A DNA stretch of 64,000 nucleotides, from the NCBI RefSeq assembly GCF_907164575.1, contig NZ_CAJQYY010000025.1, positions 1-64,000 on the forward strand, read 5' to 3'. Below the pieces are notes generated by a model. That model made no database searches, was not told the origin of the DNA, and worked only from the letters and a program-made list of their open reading frames with translations. Below are positions 37,940 to 46,567 of the stretch, one piece after another. Origin of the DNA: Paraburkholderia gardini (GTDB taxonomy: Bacteria; Pseudomonadota; Gammaproteobacteria; Burkholderiales; Burkholderiaceae). The position numbers were made by a program, and so were the translations under genes. Position 1 is the stretch's first letter. Each line of letters starts with the position of its first letter.

Positions 37940-38302
37940 TCACTGCCACCACTTGTTGATCAGGAAATTCAGACTCATCTGATAAAGCTCTCGCGCGGCA
38001 GGTGAGCGAAAATCCAGCCGAAGGTTCTCACAGAACAGGCCTTTCACCGTGAGAGGATCGAGCATGATGGGTTTTGTCTGGACGACGCGTTTGGCCATGT
38101 CGAGCGCATGACTGCCGAGTTTTACACGCTGCATCAGGTCTGCGCCCCCTCCATTTGACGACAGCCAGAGTTTCATCGACTCAACCACGTGCTCGACAGA
38201 TAACCAGTCCCCGGTCATCTGCCGAACGAGCAGGTGCGACGCAACGAGATAGGTGAGCAACTCCGCGCGGGCGCGCAGATCGAGGTTAAGAGGCCGGTCC
38301 AT
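37940..38302 (-). CDS. Hypothetical protein (120 aa)
   Basis: A mostly helical soluble protein that I do not recognise. Numbering from the ATG at 38302 it starts MDRPLNLDLRARAELLTYLVASHLL and ends FLINKWWQ. Amino-acid composition and length look like a genuine gene rather than an antisense shadow; a GTG five codons upstream is an alternative start. It sits between the recombinase relic and the quorum-sensing locus and may be island cargo. Confidence 0.5.
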   Translation of the reverse strand: MDRPLNLDLRARAELLTYLVASHLLVRQMTGDWLSVEHVVESMKLWLSSNGGGADLMQRVKLGSHALDMAKRVVQTKPIMLDPLTVKGLFCENLRLDFRSPAARELYQMSLNFLINKWWQ

Positions 38303-39071
38303 AGTCGGAAAAGCCACCGTATTGTGAACGCGATTACGTCATTCTAGGCCAGACCTCGCGGGGCACCCAGGCTGTCCGATTCCGGCGCGAGTCGGCAAGC
38401 GACTTTCCGGCCCCGCAGTCATCGTTGGCAAGGGTTCGAGGAAAGGACAGCCTGCGTTCCCAATGGCTCGACGACGCGTCGTATCTGTGAACCGGCTCGC
38501 TTACTGCAAGCAGAAAAATCCTGCCGATTCTGAACGACTGCCCGCGCATCGATTGCTGCCGGTGTCGACAGTAACGGCGACACAACCAGGCCCAAGTGAA
38601 GCGATCTTTCGCCTGGAGCGGGTGACGCGCGACGCAACTTCCTCATTGGCGACTGACCACCGCCAGGAACAAAGTCAGGCAGTTTTGCCGTTGCTTCATC
38701 GAAAACTCTTCGACCTTGGACCGCTTGAGGCCGAAGTAGGGTGCGCATCCTGCGCTTCTTTACTGATGGTATTGAGTTGGGCCGCAAATTCGCGATGATG
38801 TTCACTCAACCAGCGGCCCACACGTTCGTTGCCGAGAAGGGTTGCAATATAAGCGGCTGATACCCTGCGCGATTTCTTAGTTGACCTTTCGTCTGAGAAA
38901 TACGAAAAAGATGTGTGGGCGTATCTAACCGCGCACGCGTTGTTGGTATCGGCGCACCAGGATTTCCGTCCCGCTGGCCTCGCCGGACAGCGCACGGCGG
39001 GACAGGGGGCAGGTTCCGCGCATCGCTGACCTGCGCAGCACCGCACCCGCGTGTGCATTGGAGGCGGAAGC
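38303..39071. other. Largely non-coding or decayed stretch
   Basis: No convincing complete gene was found. On the minus strand between about 38935 and 38696 a fragment reads AAYIATLLGNERVGRWLSEHH, which resembles the C-terminal helical part of plasmid-partition (ParB/RepB-type) proteins, but it has no proper start or N-terminal domain. The remainder shows only mutually overlapping open frames of low plausibility. Confidence 0.4.
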
Positions 39072-39647
39072 ATGATGGACGAACACGATAACGCATGGAA
39101 GGGCGATGGCAGGCTAAACTGTCCCGCTCCGCTCCAGGCCTGTGGCGCTCTGCAAGGGCGGCTGAAACGGGCGGAGGCAGAAGTCGGCCGGCTCACCAGG
39201 TGCGTGCAGCTGAAGGACCAGCAACTCTGCGAGCTACGCAAGGTGTTGGCGCATTCGGCGACGGTTCACTATTCAGTCGAGGACCGTCTGCAGCGCGAAC
39301 TCGACTCATTGCGAATAATTATGCTGGCAGAGGCGGTCGAGACGCGATCAGGCCAGTCCTGGCGCCACGTGTCACCCGGTGGTGTGGCGGTACGGCTACC
39401 GTACGTGACGTCGATACTGTCAGTCCTGTTTGATGCGATGTGCACGTTCTGGGCGGATTGCGGGCACGACCATCCGCCGAAGTCTTCAACCGTTGCGCAT
39501 GCAATCGATGCACGTCTGGGGCTGAGCGCACAGCCTAATGGAGAGGCCTCACGAAGTGGGCAGACATACGCGTCGGCGATCCGGCCGGATTGGGTGAAGC
39601 AGGCGGACAACCGGCATCATTGCCGCCGCCCGGGGGCGGCGCGGTGA
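39072..39647 (+). CDS. Hypothetical coiled-coil protein, convergent overlap with luxI
   Basis: A 191-aa open frame with a strong GGAGG 7 nt before the ATG at 39072. Residues about 20-80 form a probable coiled coil (LQGRLKRAEAEVGRLTRCVQLKDQQLCELRKVL). The rest is unremarkable and I recognise no family. Its last 113 bp overlap the 3' end of luxI on the opposite strand, so either its C-terminus or the extended LuxI tail may be recent. It could be a real island gene of unknown function. Confidence 0.5.
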   Translation: MMDEHDNAWKGDGRLNCPAPLQACGALQGRLKRAEAEVGRLTRCVQLKDQQLCELRKVLAHSATVHYSVEDRLQRELDSLRIIMLAEAVETRSGQSWRHVSPGGVAVRLPYVTSILSVLFDAMCTFWADCGHDHPPKSSTVAHAIDARLGLSAQPNGEASRSGQTYASAIRPDWVKQADNRHHCRRPGAAR

Positions 39648-40398
39648 TGTTCATGGGCAGCGGGTCGCTCGCGATCGTCGAAGGTGTGTCTGCCAATGCG
39701 GTGCAGGAAGCCACGCCGGGGAACGCGCGGTGGGGTCCGGGTCCTTCGGCCAGAGGACGTGACCGGGCACTGCAGGAGTACCGGTCTCCGAACCAGGCAA
39801 TCGATCCGAGGAGATCGTCGGCGTCACATCGGAGCTTCGCAAACGTGGCAGATGTGAGTTCGATCGTGCAGGCAAGGAACTCGGGGTGGTGAGGTGGAGC
39901 ACCTGCCGCGATGTCCCGTAGGTCGAGTCCGAAACGTCGGTAGAGCCGGGCGACGGAACGCGAGACCACACCGATCACACGTGTCGCACCAAACGATGCC
40001 ACGAGCGCCAACGCATAAGGAAACAACGGCATGCCGGACACGGTGCCGGTCCGGTGATCCGTCATGCCCGATCCAGCGAATCGCGACAGTTCCCATACCG
40101 ACGGCGATGCCGGTGGTGGACTGGAACCTGCAAGGGCCGGAAAGATATCCCTGAGCAGATAGGGGCCTGTGGTCGGCATCAGGCGTGCACAGCCGCAGAC
40201 CTCCTCGCCTGATGCAAGGGCAACCAGATGGACTGTTCTGCCGTCATCGAACTCGTCCCATTCGCTGGTGGCATCCTCTGGCACGCTGGGTATCTCCCAG
40301 TGCAGGCGCTGGATAAAGACCTTGTGCCGGAAGATCCCGAGATGGTGACGGACATCCGATGGCAGGTCATCCAGCCTGCCGGCGATGATGTGTGACAT
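39535..40398 (-). CDS. LuxI-family acyl-homoserine-lactone synthase
   Basis: A 287-aa AHL synthase that makes a diffusible acyl-homoserine lactone from SAM and an acyl-ACP or acyl-CoA. The invariant LuxI residues are present: Arg24 and Phe28 (FRHKVF), Trp34, the Asp pair around residues 48-51 (EWDEFDD), Arg72, Phe86, Glu103 and Arg106 (WELSRF). A GGGGGAG ribosome site precedes the ATG. The catalytic domain ends near residue 205; an additional Pro/Ala-rich tail of about 80 residues is unlike typical 200-220-aa LuxI proteins. It lies next to a luxR gene and a biosynthetic operon in the same direction. Confidence 0.9.
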   Translation of the reverse strand: MSHIIAGRLDDLPSDVRHHLGIFRHKVFIQRLHWEIPSVPEDATSEWDEFDDGRTVHLVALASGEEVCGCARLMPTTGPYLLRDIFPALAGSSPPPASPSVWELSRFAGSGMTDHRTGTVSGMPLFPYALALVASFGATRVIGVVSRSVARLYRRFGLDLRDIAAGAPPHHPEFLACTIELTSATFAKLRCDADDLLGSIAWFGDRYSCSARSRPLAEGPGPHRAFPGVASCTALADTPSTIASDPLPMNITAPPPGGGNDAGCPPASPNPAGSPTRMSAHFVRPLH

Positions 40399-40427
40399 GG
40401 CTCCCCCGCGCGTGATGCATTGGGGTC

Positions 40428-40466
40428 AAGCTATCAGGGTTGACCTGGTCCAGAAACTGGTAGCTT
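40428..40466. promoter_or_regulatory. Inverted repeat upstream of luxI
   Basis: AAGCTATCAG and CTGGTAGCTT form 10-bp arms (one mismatch) spaced by 19 nt, 30-68 bp upstream of the luxI start. The position fits a regulator site, but the sequence is not a standard 18-20-bp lux box. Confidence 0.45.
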
Positions 40467-40567
40467 TTGGGGGGGCTGCATCATGCACGCAGGCACGCGT
40501 GTGCCTGATCCGGTGGCGGTAACCAGCGCCGGTGACTGTGGTGATGTCGCGCCGGAGAACCGGGGGT

Positions 40568-41359
40568 TCAGATTTGCACGAAGCCCTGCACGGTTGCATT
40601 CACGGCGGCGGCCGTGCGGCTGTGGACGTTGAGGCGCTCCATCGCTTCGCCGATGTGGTAGTCAACGGTATGGGGCGAGAGGTTGAGGATGCGGCTGATC
40701 TCCCACGAGGTCTTGCCCTGGGCAACCCATGCGAGGCATTCGCGCTGGCGCGGCGAAAGAAAGTGGGCCGGCCTGCGTCGAGGGATTGGGGCGAGGCGCT
40801 GCAGTTCCAGATGGAACTGTGTGCTGATGATGTAGGCCAGTCGGGAATCGATGGCAGTGTTGACGGAGTGCGGAGGACCCGACAGGCTGAAAAGAAGGAT
40901 GCTGCCGCCGGGCTGATGAACCGGGATGCTGAGCCCTCCAGGCAGCCCGGCGTCTCTGGCTTCGTCGAGCACGCGGCGTTCGGCCCTGTTCATGCCCGTG
41001 ATGTCCTGCCATCGGTAGGGTACCGCGCGTGCAAACGCGGCCCGATGCACAGGATCGGTGGATGCGTAGTTCAGGTGCTGGTAGTGCCGCAGCCAGTCGT
41101 CAGGGTATTGTGCGCAGATCAGCTCGAGGACCGTGCGTGGAGCGGAGCTTGAGCCGCTGCGCGCAACGCGGCTGATCACATAGTAGGGAAAACCGAGCGC
41201 ATGGACTGCACTTTCAAATGAGTCAACAAGCGATGGAACGTCGACAGCGCATGCGAAAGGCATAGCCAGCGTCAACGCAGCCGCTTTCAGGCTCTTGCCT
41301 GCAGGCAGGAGACCAGACGACTCCCCGTTTGCACGGCGTGGAAGGACATGGTTCATCAT
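40568..41359 (-). CDS. LuxR-type AHL-responsive regulator
   Basis: A 263-aa quorum-sensing receptor from the ATG at 41359. The autoinducer-binding domain (about residues 40-180) has the conserved Trp89, Tyr93, Asp102-Pro103 and Trp117 (DDWLRHY, STDPVHRA, YRWQDI) of AHL-binding LuxR proteins, and a GerE helix-turn-helix lies at about residues 195-255 (LSPRQRECLAWVAQGKTSWEISRILNLSPHTVDYHI). An upstream in-frame extension to 41470 is unlikely. It sits between luxI and the biosynthetic operon, all on the minus strand, and probably activates both in response to the cognate AHL. Confidence 0.9.
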   Translation of the reverse strand: MMNHVLPRRANGESSGLLPAGKSLKAAALTLAMPFACAVDVPSLVDSFESAVHALGFPYYVISRVARSGSSSAPRTVLELICAQYPDDWLRHYQHLNYASTDPVHRAAFARAVPYRWQDITGMNRAERRVLDEARDAGLPGGLSIPVHQPGGSILLFSLSGPPHSVNTAIDSRLAYIISTQFHLELQRLAPIPRRRPAHFLSPRQRECLAWVAQGKTSWEISRILNLSPHTVDYHIGEAMERLNVHSRTAAAVNATVQGFVQI

Positions 41360-41632
41360 CGCTACCCCGTCGACGCCCCCGCGTCCAGGCCGGTGTTGCC
41401 ACGTGAGGTGCACATAGCCACTGATGGCTATGCAACTCATGCGGGGTTTATCCCTGGGAGCAAGGGGCAAGTCAGAGGGCTGCTGCCGCAGCTTTCACTC
41501 GTAGACGGGACGTAAGCGGATCCTTATTCGTCGACCGTTTCATACTTATTATAGTAAGCGGATTGGAGACTGCCGCATCGTCTTGCGTGACGGCCGACTG
41601 AATGGTCGTCCTGGGATAACGGGCTGCAGTTG

Positions 41633-42559
41633 CTAGCGGATAAACAGGGCTGCAGCAGAAAATCCTCCGACGCCCTGGGCAAATAGCAGGAAGGGTTTGC
41701 CCGAAACCAGATCGTTGCACTCGGCGAGATTGATGAAAGCGTCGCTGACCGTCACGTGTCCGATGCGGGAAAAATTCTTCGTGAAAAGCCGGTCTCCGGG
41801 CAGGCCGAGGGAACTGAGGAGGCGACGCCACGCCGGCAGATCCAGATGGTGCGGCAAAATGCGCTGGATGTCATCCAGCGTGTAGCGCGCATTGTGGGCC
41901 GCTTGTCCGATGAGATTGCGCGCTGCGAAGAAATATTGTCCAGCAAGGCGCTGCTCCTCGCCTCCGAGAGTCCCCCTCCAGCCCAGACCGCTGGCAGAGG
42001 TCGCGAGCGTGAGCAACCGGTTCACAGGTGCGTCGCGTTCGATGAGGGCAGCAAATGCGCCATCGCTGAGAAGTCCCCCGGATTGCATCAATCTTTCCGA
42101 TTCAAGCGGCATGACGTCCGCCCCGGCAAGCAGCACGCGTCTCATATCAGGATGGGCAGTGAACGTCGCACGGATGACACGCAGTGCGCCGAGCGCGGAC
42201 GCACAATGCTGCTGCGCGAACGAGAAGGCCTGAGCGTTCGTGAAGTCAAACTGGTCGCAGAGCATATGGGGTAGGGAGAGCGGCGGCGGGGCAACGCTTC
42301 CCTGGAGCGTATGCACATAGACCAGGCAGTCGATCGTATCCGGCGCGATGCGGGACGCATTCATCAGGGATCCAGTCGCCTTCGCCGCGAGCGAGATAGC
42401 GGACTGTCCATTCGCGTCATGGTAGTAGCGCACACCTGCCCGTTCCAGACGCCGCACAGTGGTGGAGTCCTGTTGCGTTCGCTTTCCCCAGTTGCGCACG
42501 TCATCGACGTGCTCGGGAAGATGGAAGGCGACGTGCGTGATGCCAATATGCGCGGTCAT
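41633..42559 (-). CDS. KAS III-like condensing enzyme A, catalytic partner (Cys present)
   Basis: A 308-aa thiolase-fold protein of the FabH (ketoacyl synthase III) superfamily, last gene of the ten-gene operon. The nucleophile is Cys119 in FAQQHCASALG and the general base His237/238 in ILPHHLDLP; the position of the FabH catalytic Asn (GNTS motif) is a His instead (SRIGHVTVSD, His268). The start overlaps the stop of the Gly-bearing paralogue upstream by 4 nt, implying a coupled heterodimer in the manner of PqsC with PqsB. It should catalyse a C-C or acyl-transfer condensation on a carrier- or CoA-bound substrate. Confidence 0.82.
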   Translation of the reverse strand: MTAHIGITHVAFHLPEHVDDVRNWGKRTQQDSTTVRRLERAGVRYYHDANGQSAISLAAKATGSLMNASRIAPDTIDCLVYVHTLQGSVAPPPLSLPHMLCDQFDFTNAQAFSFAQQHCASALGALRVIRATFTAHPDMRRVLLAGADVMPLESERLMQSGGLLSDGAFAALIERDAPVNRLLTLATSASGLGWRGTLGGEEQRLAGQYFFAARNLIGQAAHNARYTLDDIQRILPHHLDLPAWRRLLSSLGLPGDRLFTKNFSRIGHVTVSDAFINLAECNDLVSGKPFLLFAQGVGGFSAAALFIR

Positions 42560-43617
42560 GAAAGGCACCGTGCGTCCTCTCGTACATACACGAAGGGCGC
42601 ACCGCGTGCTTCGAGCAGCGCGCCGCCGACATAGCCGCCGAGCCCAAAACCCCACATGAGTATCACGGCCTGCTGTGGCAACGCGGTGACGCTGAGTGTC
42701 TGTGCGAGTCGTACGATGGACTCCGATGTACCGAGGTGAGCATGGTGTTGGTGCGGGAGGCCCGTGTCCGGCCGTCCAAGAGTCTTGCATACTGCGCTGG
42801 TCAACAGCGGACTTCCGAGATGCCCAACGACTTCATCAACCTCGTTCAGGCGATGTCCGTGGCGCATGAGCATTTCCCCGATCATTGATATCAATGCGGG
42901 TGCCCACGCGCTTTCGACAGCGCGCCGGGATTGCAGTTGAGAAGCGGCGAGCGGAGCGACGTTACGGGTTGACGCATCGACCAGCCGGAGGCCGCGTGCG
43001 GCCTCGCTGGCCCGTTCGACAAGCAGTGCGCCGGCAGCATCACCCTGCAGTATGTGTGGTGCGGCCCATCGGGAAAATGGCGGACACCACTTCTCGGCAG
43101 CGATGATCAGGATCGTGCAGACCTCGGGTTCGGCAATGAACAGATCGGCCGCGAGCCGCAGTGCGGTGAACACCGACACCCCCTGCTGCTGTGAGACCGA
43201 AAAGGGAAAGCAGGGTGTGCCAGCGACGGCGCGTAGTCGCCCGGCGGTTGTGGTCGATACGTGTTCGTCAAGGCTGCTGTGACAGAACATGACGATATCA
43301 ACCGCGGGGGCATCCGGCGCACGCGCGGCACAGAGGGTGTTTGCCACCTTCGCCGCGAGCCCGGAGAGACCGGTGCCCGTTTCGACCGGCACCATGCCGG
43401 GCCCCGTCAGACCATGCTCCCCCGGAACAGGGCCATCGTTCCACGCATTCCAGTACGTTTCAAGGTACCGCTTGTAGTCCGGTTGCCACGACGTCATCCA
43501 GGCATTCCATCCTGGATGTTCAATGAGGCGAAGCCGTTTTTCGATGTCGTACCATTGAGACAGTGGCACAGCGTCGGGCACCCAGGTCGCAAGGGCCGTG
43601 ATGACAGGGGCATTCAT
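42556..43617 (-). CDS. KAS III-like protein A, non-catalytic partner (Cys to Gly)
   Basis: A 353-aa KAS III-fold protein. Aligning FPFSVSQQQGVSVFTALRLAADL with the catalytic partner shows Gly146 where the nucleophilic Cys should be, while a His (VVGHLGSP, His266) remains. The C-terminal MWGFGLGGYVGGALLE is the usual thiolase-fold strand. Loss of the Cys suggests a structural or substrate-binding subunit. It overlaps the GNAT gene upstream and the catalytic partner downstream by 4 nt each. Confidence 0.75.
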   Translation of the reverse strand: MNAPVITALATWVPDAVPLSQWYDIEKRLRLIEHPGWNAWMTSWQPDYKRYLETYWNAWNDGPVPGEHGLTGPGMVPVETGTGLSGLAAKVANTLCAARAPDAPAVDIVMFCHSSLDEHVSTTTAGRLRAVAGTPCFPFSVSQQQGVSVFTALRLAADLFIAEPEVCTILIIAAEKWCPPFSRWAAPHILQGDAAGALLVERASEAARGLRLVDASTRNVAPLAASQLQSRRAVESAWAPALISMIGEMLMRHGHRLNEVDEVVGHLGSPLLTSAVCKTLGRPDTGLPHQHHAHLGTSESIVRLAQTLSVTALPQQAVILMWGFGLGGYVGGALLEARGAPFVYVREDARCLS

Positions 43618-44222
43618 GAATCGCCCGGCGGTATGGCCTGGTTGCTGGCAAGCTCACCCGGCAGCAGGTCGTAGAGTACGCGGGCAAAGCGCGATCCATG
43701 CATGACATGGCAATCGCGCTGCGTGCCGACCGGACGGAACCCGAGGCGCTCGAGCAGGTGCCGGGAGCGCACGTTGCAGTCTACTGCCCACGCCGTGATA
43801 CAGCGTAGCCGCTCGAACCTGAACGCATCCGCGAGGACCTGTCTGGAGGCGAGGAGCGTCATGTCGCTGCAGGTGGGGCGGTGGCTGTCACGAAGTACCC
43901 AGAAGGAGCCGGTTCCGAAGGCGTGCGACATGTCGGTGACGGCGACGATACCGCTCGCGGCATGATGGCCGGCCGGTCCGAAAACTCGCAGCCGGTGTCG
44001 CCCCCTCTGGAGCATGAGCTGCACGGCGAGCGCCGGCAGGGTCTGCCGGCCCTGCCCGAAATCGAACCACTGATTGATGGCGGGCTCGGCGAGCCAGGCA
44101 GCGATGTCATCGACGTCGTCGCGGTCGGGCTCCCGAAGCCACCATCCGCCGGGTACCTCACTGGCTGGCATGGAGTCATCGGTGTGGTGCGCAGTTTCGC
44201 GTGTCCAGTCGCGGTTGCTCAC
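43614..44222 (-). CDS. GNAT-family N-acetyltransferase
   Basis: A 202-aa GNAT of the RimJ/RimL-like type (WWLREPDRDDVDDIAAWLAEPAINQWFDF.., AVDCNVRSRHLLERLGFRPVG). The acetyl-CoA-binding loop is poorly conserved, so acyl donor and acceptor are unknown. Four-nucleotide overlaps with both neighbours place it firmly in the biosynthetic operon; it could N-acylate an amine made by the PLP decarboxylase or protect the host from the product. Confidence 0.75.
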   Translation of the reverse strand: MSNRDWTRETAHHTDDSMPASEVPGGWWLREPDRDDVDDIAAWLAEPAINQWFDFGQGRQTLPALAVQLMLQRGRHRLRVFGPAGHHAASGIVAVTDMSHAFGTGSFWVLRDSHRPTCSDMTLLASRQVLADAFRFERLRCITAWAVDCNVRSRHLLERLGFRPVGTQRDCHVMHGSRFARVLYDLLPGELASNQAIPPGDS

Positions 44223-45334
44223 GCGGGTTCCCCATCAGGCGTACCAGGTCGCGCAGACGGGCTGAACACATCAAGGGCGGCGTCGACCTGCATCAGGAGC
44301 ATCGCAAACCAGTGCATTGTCTGGAAACGTGCGGCGGGCAGGAGTCCTTCCACGTAGCCATGGCCGCCGCAAAGCTGCACAAGCTCCCTGCTGACGTCCA
44401 TCGCTTCGGCCGCGGCATGGCGAGCCATCTGGCGGACAGTCGCGACCGGCGTGGCCGCGTCCTGCGCCGCCACCGATCGCAGAAAGAGGTGGACGCCATG
44501 CGCGGCCACAAGCATGTCGGCGAGGCGTGCAGCGACGAGCTGGTGGCTGCCGAGCGGCTTGCGAAACGTCTGGCGGCTCGTGCTGTAGTCGAAGGCAAAG
44601 TTCACACTGTGTCGCATGGCGCCGGAGAGCAGTGCACCAAGGTAGATGGCCGTCTCGACAAGCCATGTCTGAGCGGGATCGACACCATGGCGATCGGGAC
44701 CCTTTGGCATGACCAGGAGCGGCGGTTCAATCGCGGGCGTGGGCCGGTATCGTTCGAGGGACAATGCCCCCAGTACGGCGACAGGGGCACCTTGCGAGGC
44801 GTACTGGTTTGCTGTCAGCGTGGCGAGCACCAGACGCGGGTGGTTGTCCGCGACCTGGACCGTTATCGTTCGCGAGGCCGGGTGCTGCCGTAGCAGCCAT
44901 AGGCCTGAAGCGTCAACGTCCGGGATGCTCAGTGCAATCGATGTGGTGCCGTCGAAGTAATGCCGGATATCGCGCGCCGGCAAAAGCCCGAGTGCATCGT
45001 GGGCCCGAAGCGTCATCAGTGCCGCGCTGCTGAGAGTGAGCTCCACCGCCCGCTCGAGCGGGCCCGCCGCGAGCTCTTCGATGACAAGCGCCAGGTCGTG
45101 CCGGCTGATGGCCATGCCTCCCCTGTCCTCCGGCAGGATCATGGTTCCAAGCTCAAGCCCTGCAGCGAGGCTGACCGTTTCCTGCCATACGGCAGCGTCC
45201 GGCGACCGGGCGAGCAGCGGCTCGAGGCGCTTGCGTGCAAACTGCGTGACAGCCGCACACAGGCGCTGCTGGTCGTCGCTGAGTGTCCAGGACGCGGGTG
45301 CCAGGTCCGATATTGACGCTTCGCCGGAAAGCAT
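44219..45334 (-). CDS. Acyl-CoA dehydrogenase-like protein lacking the usual catalytic Glu motif
   Basis: A 371-aa acyl-CoA dehydrogenase-fold protein. The N-terminal helical domain (LSDDQQRLCAAVTQFARKRLEP), the middle region and the C-terminal helix with ELVQLCGGHGYVEG are seen, but the C-terminus lacks an (Y/M)EGT segment that carries the catalytic Glu in the paralogue at the other end of the operon. The FAD-binding middle loop is also weak. GGAGG precedes the ATG. It may be a pseudo-enzyme subunit or use another base. Confidence 0.75.
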   Translation of the reverse strand: MLSGEASISDLAPASWTLSDDQQRLCAAVTQFARKRLEPLLARSPDAAVWQETVSLAAGLELGTMILPEDRGGMAISRHDLALVIEELAAGPLERAVELTLSSAALMTLRAHDALGLLPARDIRHYFDGTTSIALSIPDVDASGLWLLRQHPASRTITVQVADNHPRLVLATLTANQYASQGAPVAVLGALSLERYRPTPAIEPPLLVMPKGPDRHGVDPAQTWLVETAIYLGALLSGAMRHSVNFAFDYSTSRQTFRKPLGSHQLVAARLADMLVAAHGVHLFLRSVAAQDAATPVATVRQMARHAAAEAMDVSRELVQLCGGHGYVEGLLPAARFQTMHWFAMLLMQVDAALDVFSPSARPGTPDGEPA

Positions 45335-45358
45335 GATGGTCCTCCAGTCGTCGCAGCA

Positions 45359-46567
45359 TTACACGAGCATCTCGACGGGCTCGGGGTGGCTGAGGAAATG
45401 TATCGGGCTGGCCGAGCGGCCATACGCACCTGACTGGCTCACCACCACAAAATCCCCGATGTGAGCCTCGGGAAGTTCGACGTCATCTGCGAGCCGGTCA
45501 AGCGGGGTGCAGAGGCAGCCCACCACATGGCAGCGTTGCCGCGGCGCATCATCGGGGCGGTTGCCGAGGACGACGGGAAAGTTCCGGCGCAGGACCTGCC
45601 CGAAGTTGCCCGAAGCGGCAAGGTGGTGATGCAGACCGCCGTCAGTGATGAGGAACGTCCTGCCCGCCGACACCTTGTGATCGATCACGCGGCACACGTA
45701 GATGCCTGCTTCCCCGACGAGGTACCGTCCGAGTTCCAGGATTGCCTTCGTGCCTGGGAGTTTTTCATGAAGGGGCGGCAGCCATTCATGCATTGCCTCA
45801 CAGACCGCTTCGAGATCGAGCGGTGCCTCGCCTGGAAAATACGGAATGCCAAAACCGCCGCCAAGATTGACGAATCGCGGGAGCGTGCGCAGACCGTCAG
45901 AGAGCTGCGCGATGAGCTCCGCGCTCTGACGCTGCGCCTGGATCACGGTCGGCGCATGCAGGCACTGGGAGCCCCAGAAAACGTGGAATCCGGCCAGCGC
46001 AATCTCGCGGGTTTCGAGTTCGCGCAGCAGGGCCGGCATCTGATCGACGTCGACACCGAACGGTGCTGCACCGCCTCCCATGCGCATGCCGCTATGTCCG
46101 ACATGGAAATCCGGGTTGACCCGGATCGCGACATTTGGCTGCACTCCCAGTTCCCAGCCGAGTGCTGTGAGGAGCCGCAACTGGGTAGCTGATTCCGCAT
46201 GGATATTGATCCCGCTGGCCACGGCCCGCCGCAGGTCGTCACGAGATTTGCCCGGGCCGGCGAAACCGATTTCCGTCGGCGCGGTTCCGGCATTAAGCGC
46301 GAGGGCCATCTCCGCTGCGGAAGCGACATCGAAGCCGTCGACCCGGGTGGCGAGATAGTGGACCACCGCAGGCATTGGATTCGCCTTGATCGAGTAGTGC
46401 AGGTGCATGCCGGAGGGCAGCATCGCGCGCAGTTTCCGTATGCGGGCGTCAATCGCGGAGCGGTCGTAGGCGAAGAACGGTGTACGCCCGGCGCGGTGGG
46501 CCAGTTGCCGCACATCGATGTCCGCGAACCGGAGATCAGGATTCTGTTCAATGAGGGTGCGACTCAT
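45359..46567 (-). CDS. Fold-III PLP-dependent decarboxylase (DAP decarboxylase-like)
   Basis: A 402-aa alanine-racemase-fold decarboxylase. The PLP lysine is Lys61 in YSIKAN, the phosphate loop is GGGFGIPYFPGE, the glutamate region is LELGRYLVGEAG and the substrate-gating Cys/Asp motif is GCLCTPLDRLAD. It resembles the decarboxylases found beside AMP ligases and carrier proteins in exosortase-associated loci, and BtrK of butirosin synthesis, which decarboxylates glutamate bound to a carrier protein. Here it overlaps the AMP ligase gene by 4 nt, so a carrier-bound amino acid is a reasonable but unproven substrate. Confidence 0.85.
   Translation of the reverse strand: MSRTLIEQNPDLRFADIDVRQLAHRAGRTPFFAYDRSAIDARIRKLRAMLPSGMHLHYSIKANPMPAVVHYLATRVDGFDVASAAEMALALNAGTAPTEIGFAGPGKSRDDLRRAVASGINIHAESATQLRLLTALGWELGVQPNVAIRVNPDFHVGHSGMRMGGGAAPFGVDVDQMPALLRELETREIALAGFHVFWGSQCLHAPTVIQAQRQSAELIAQLSDGLRTLPRFVNLGGGFGIPYFPGEAPLDLEAVCEAMHEWLPPLHEKLPGTKAILELGRYLVGEAGIYVCRVIDHKVSAGRTFLITDGGLHHHLAASGNFGQVLRRNFPVVLGNRPDDAPRQRCHVVGCLCTPLDRLADDVELPEAHIGDFVVVSQSGAYGRSASPIHFLSHPEPVEMLV

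Noticed and set aside
38334..38805. Open frames on both strands (about 111-128 codons)
   Set aside because: They overlap each other, lack ribosome sites and show no recognisable motif; treated as non-coding.
40399..40567. A canonical lux box upstream of luxI
   Set aside because: No CTG-N10-CAG palindrome was found; only a longer, differently spaced inverted repeat.
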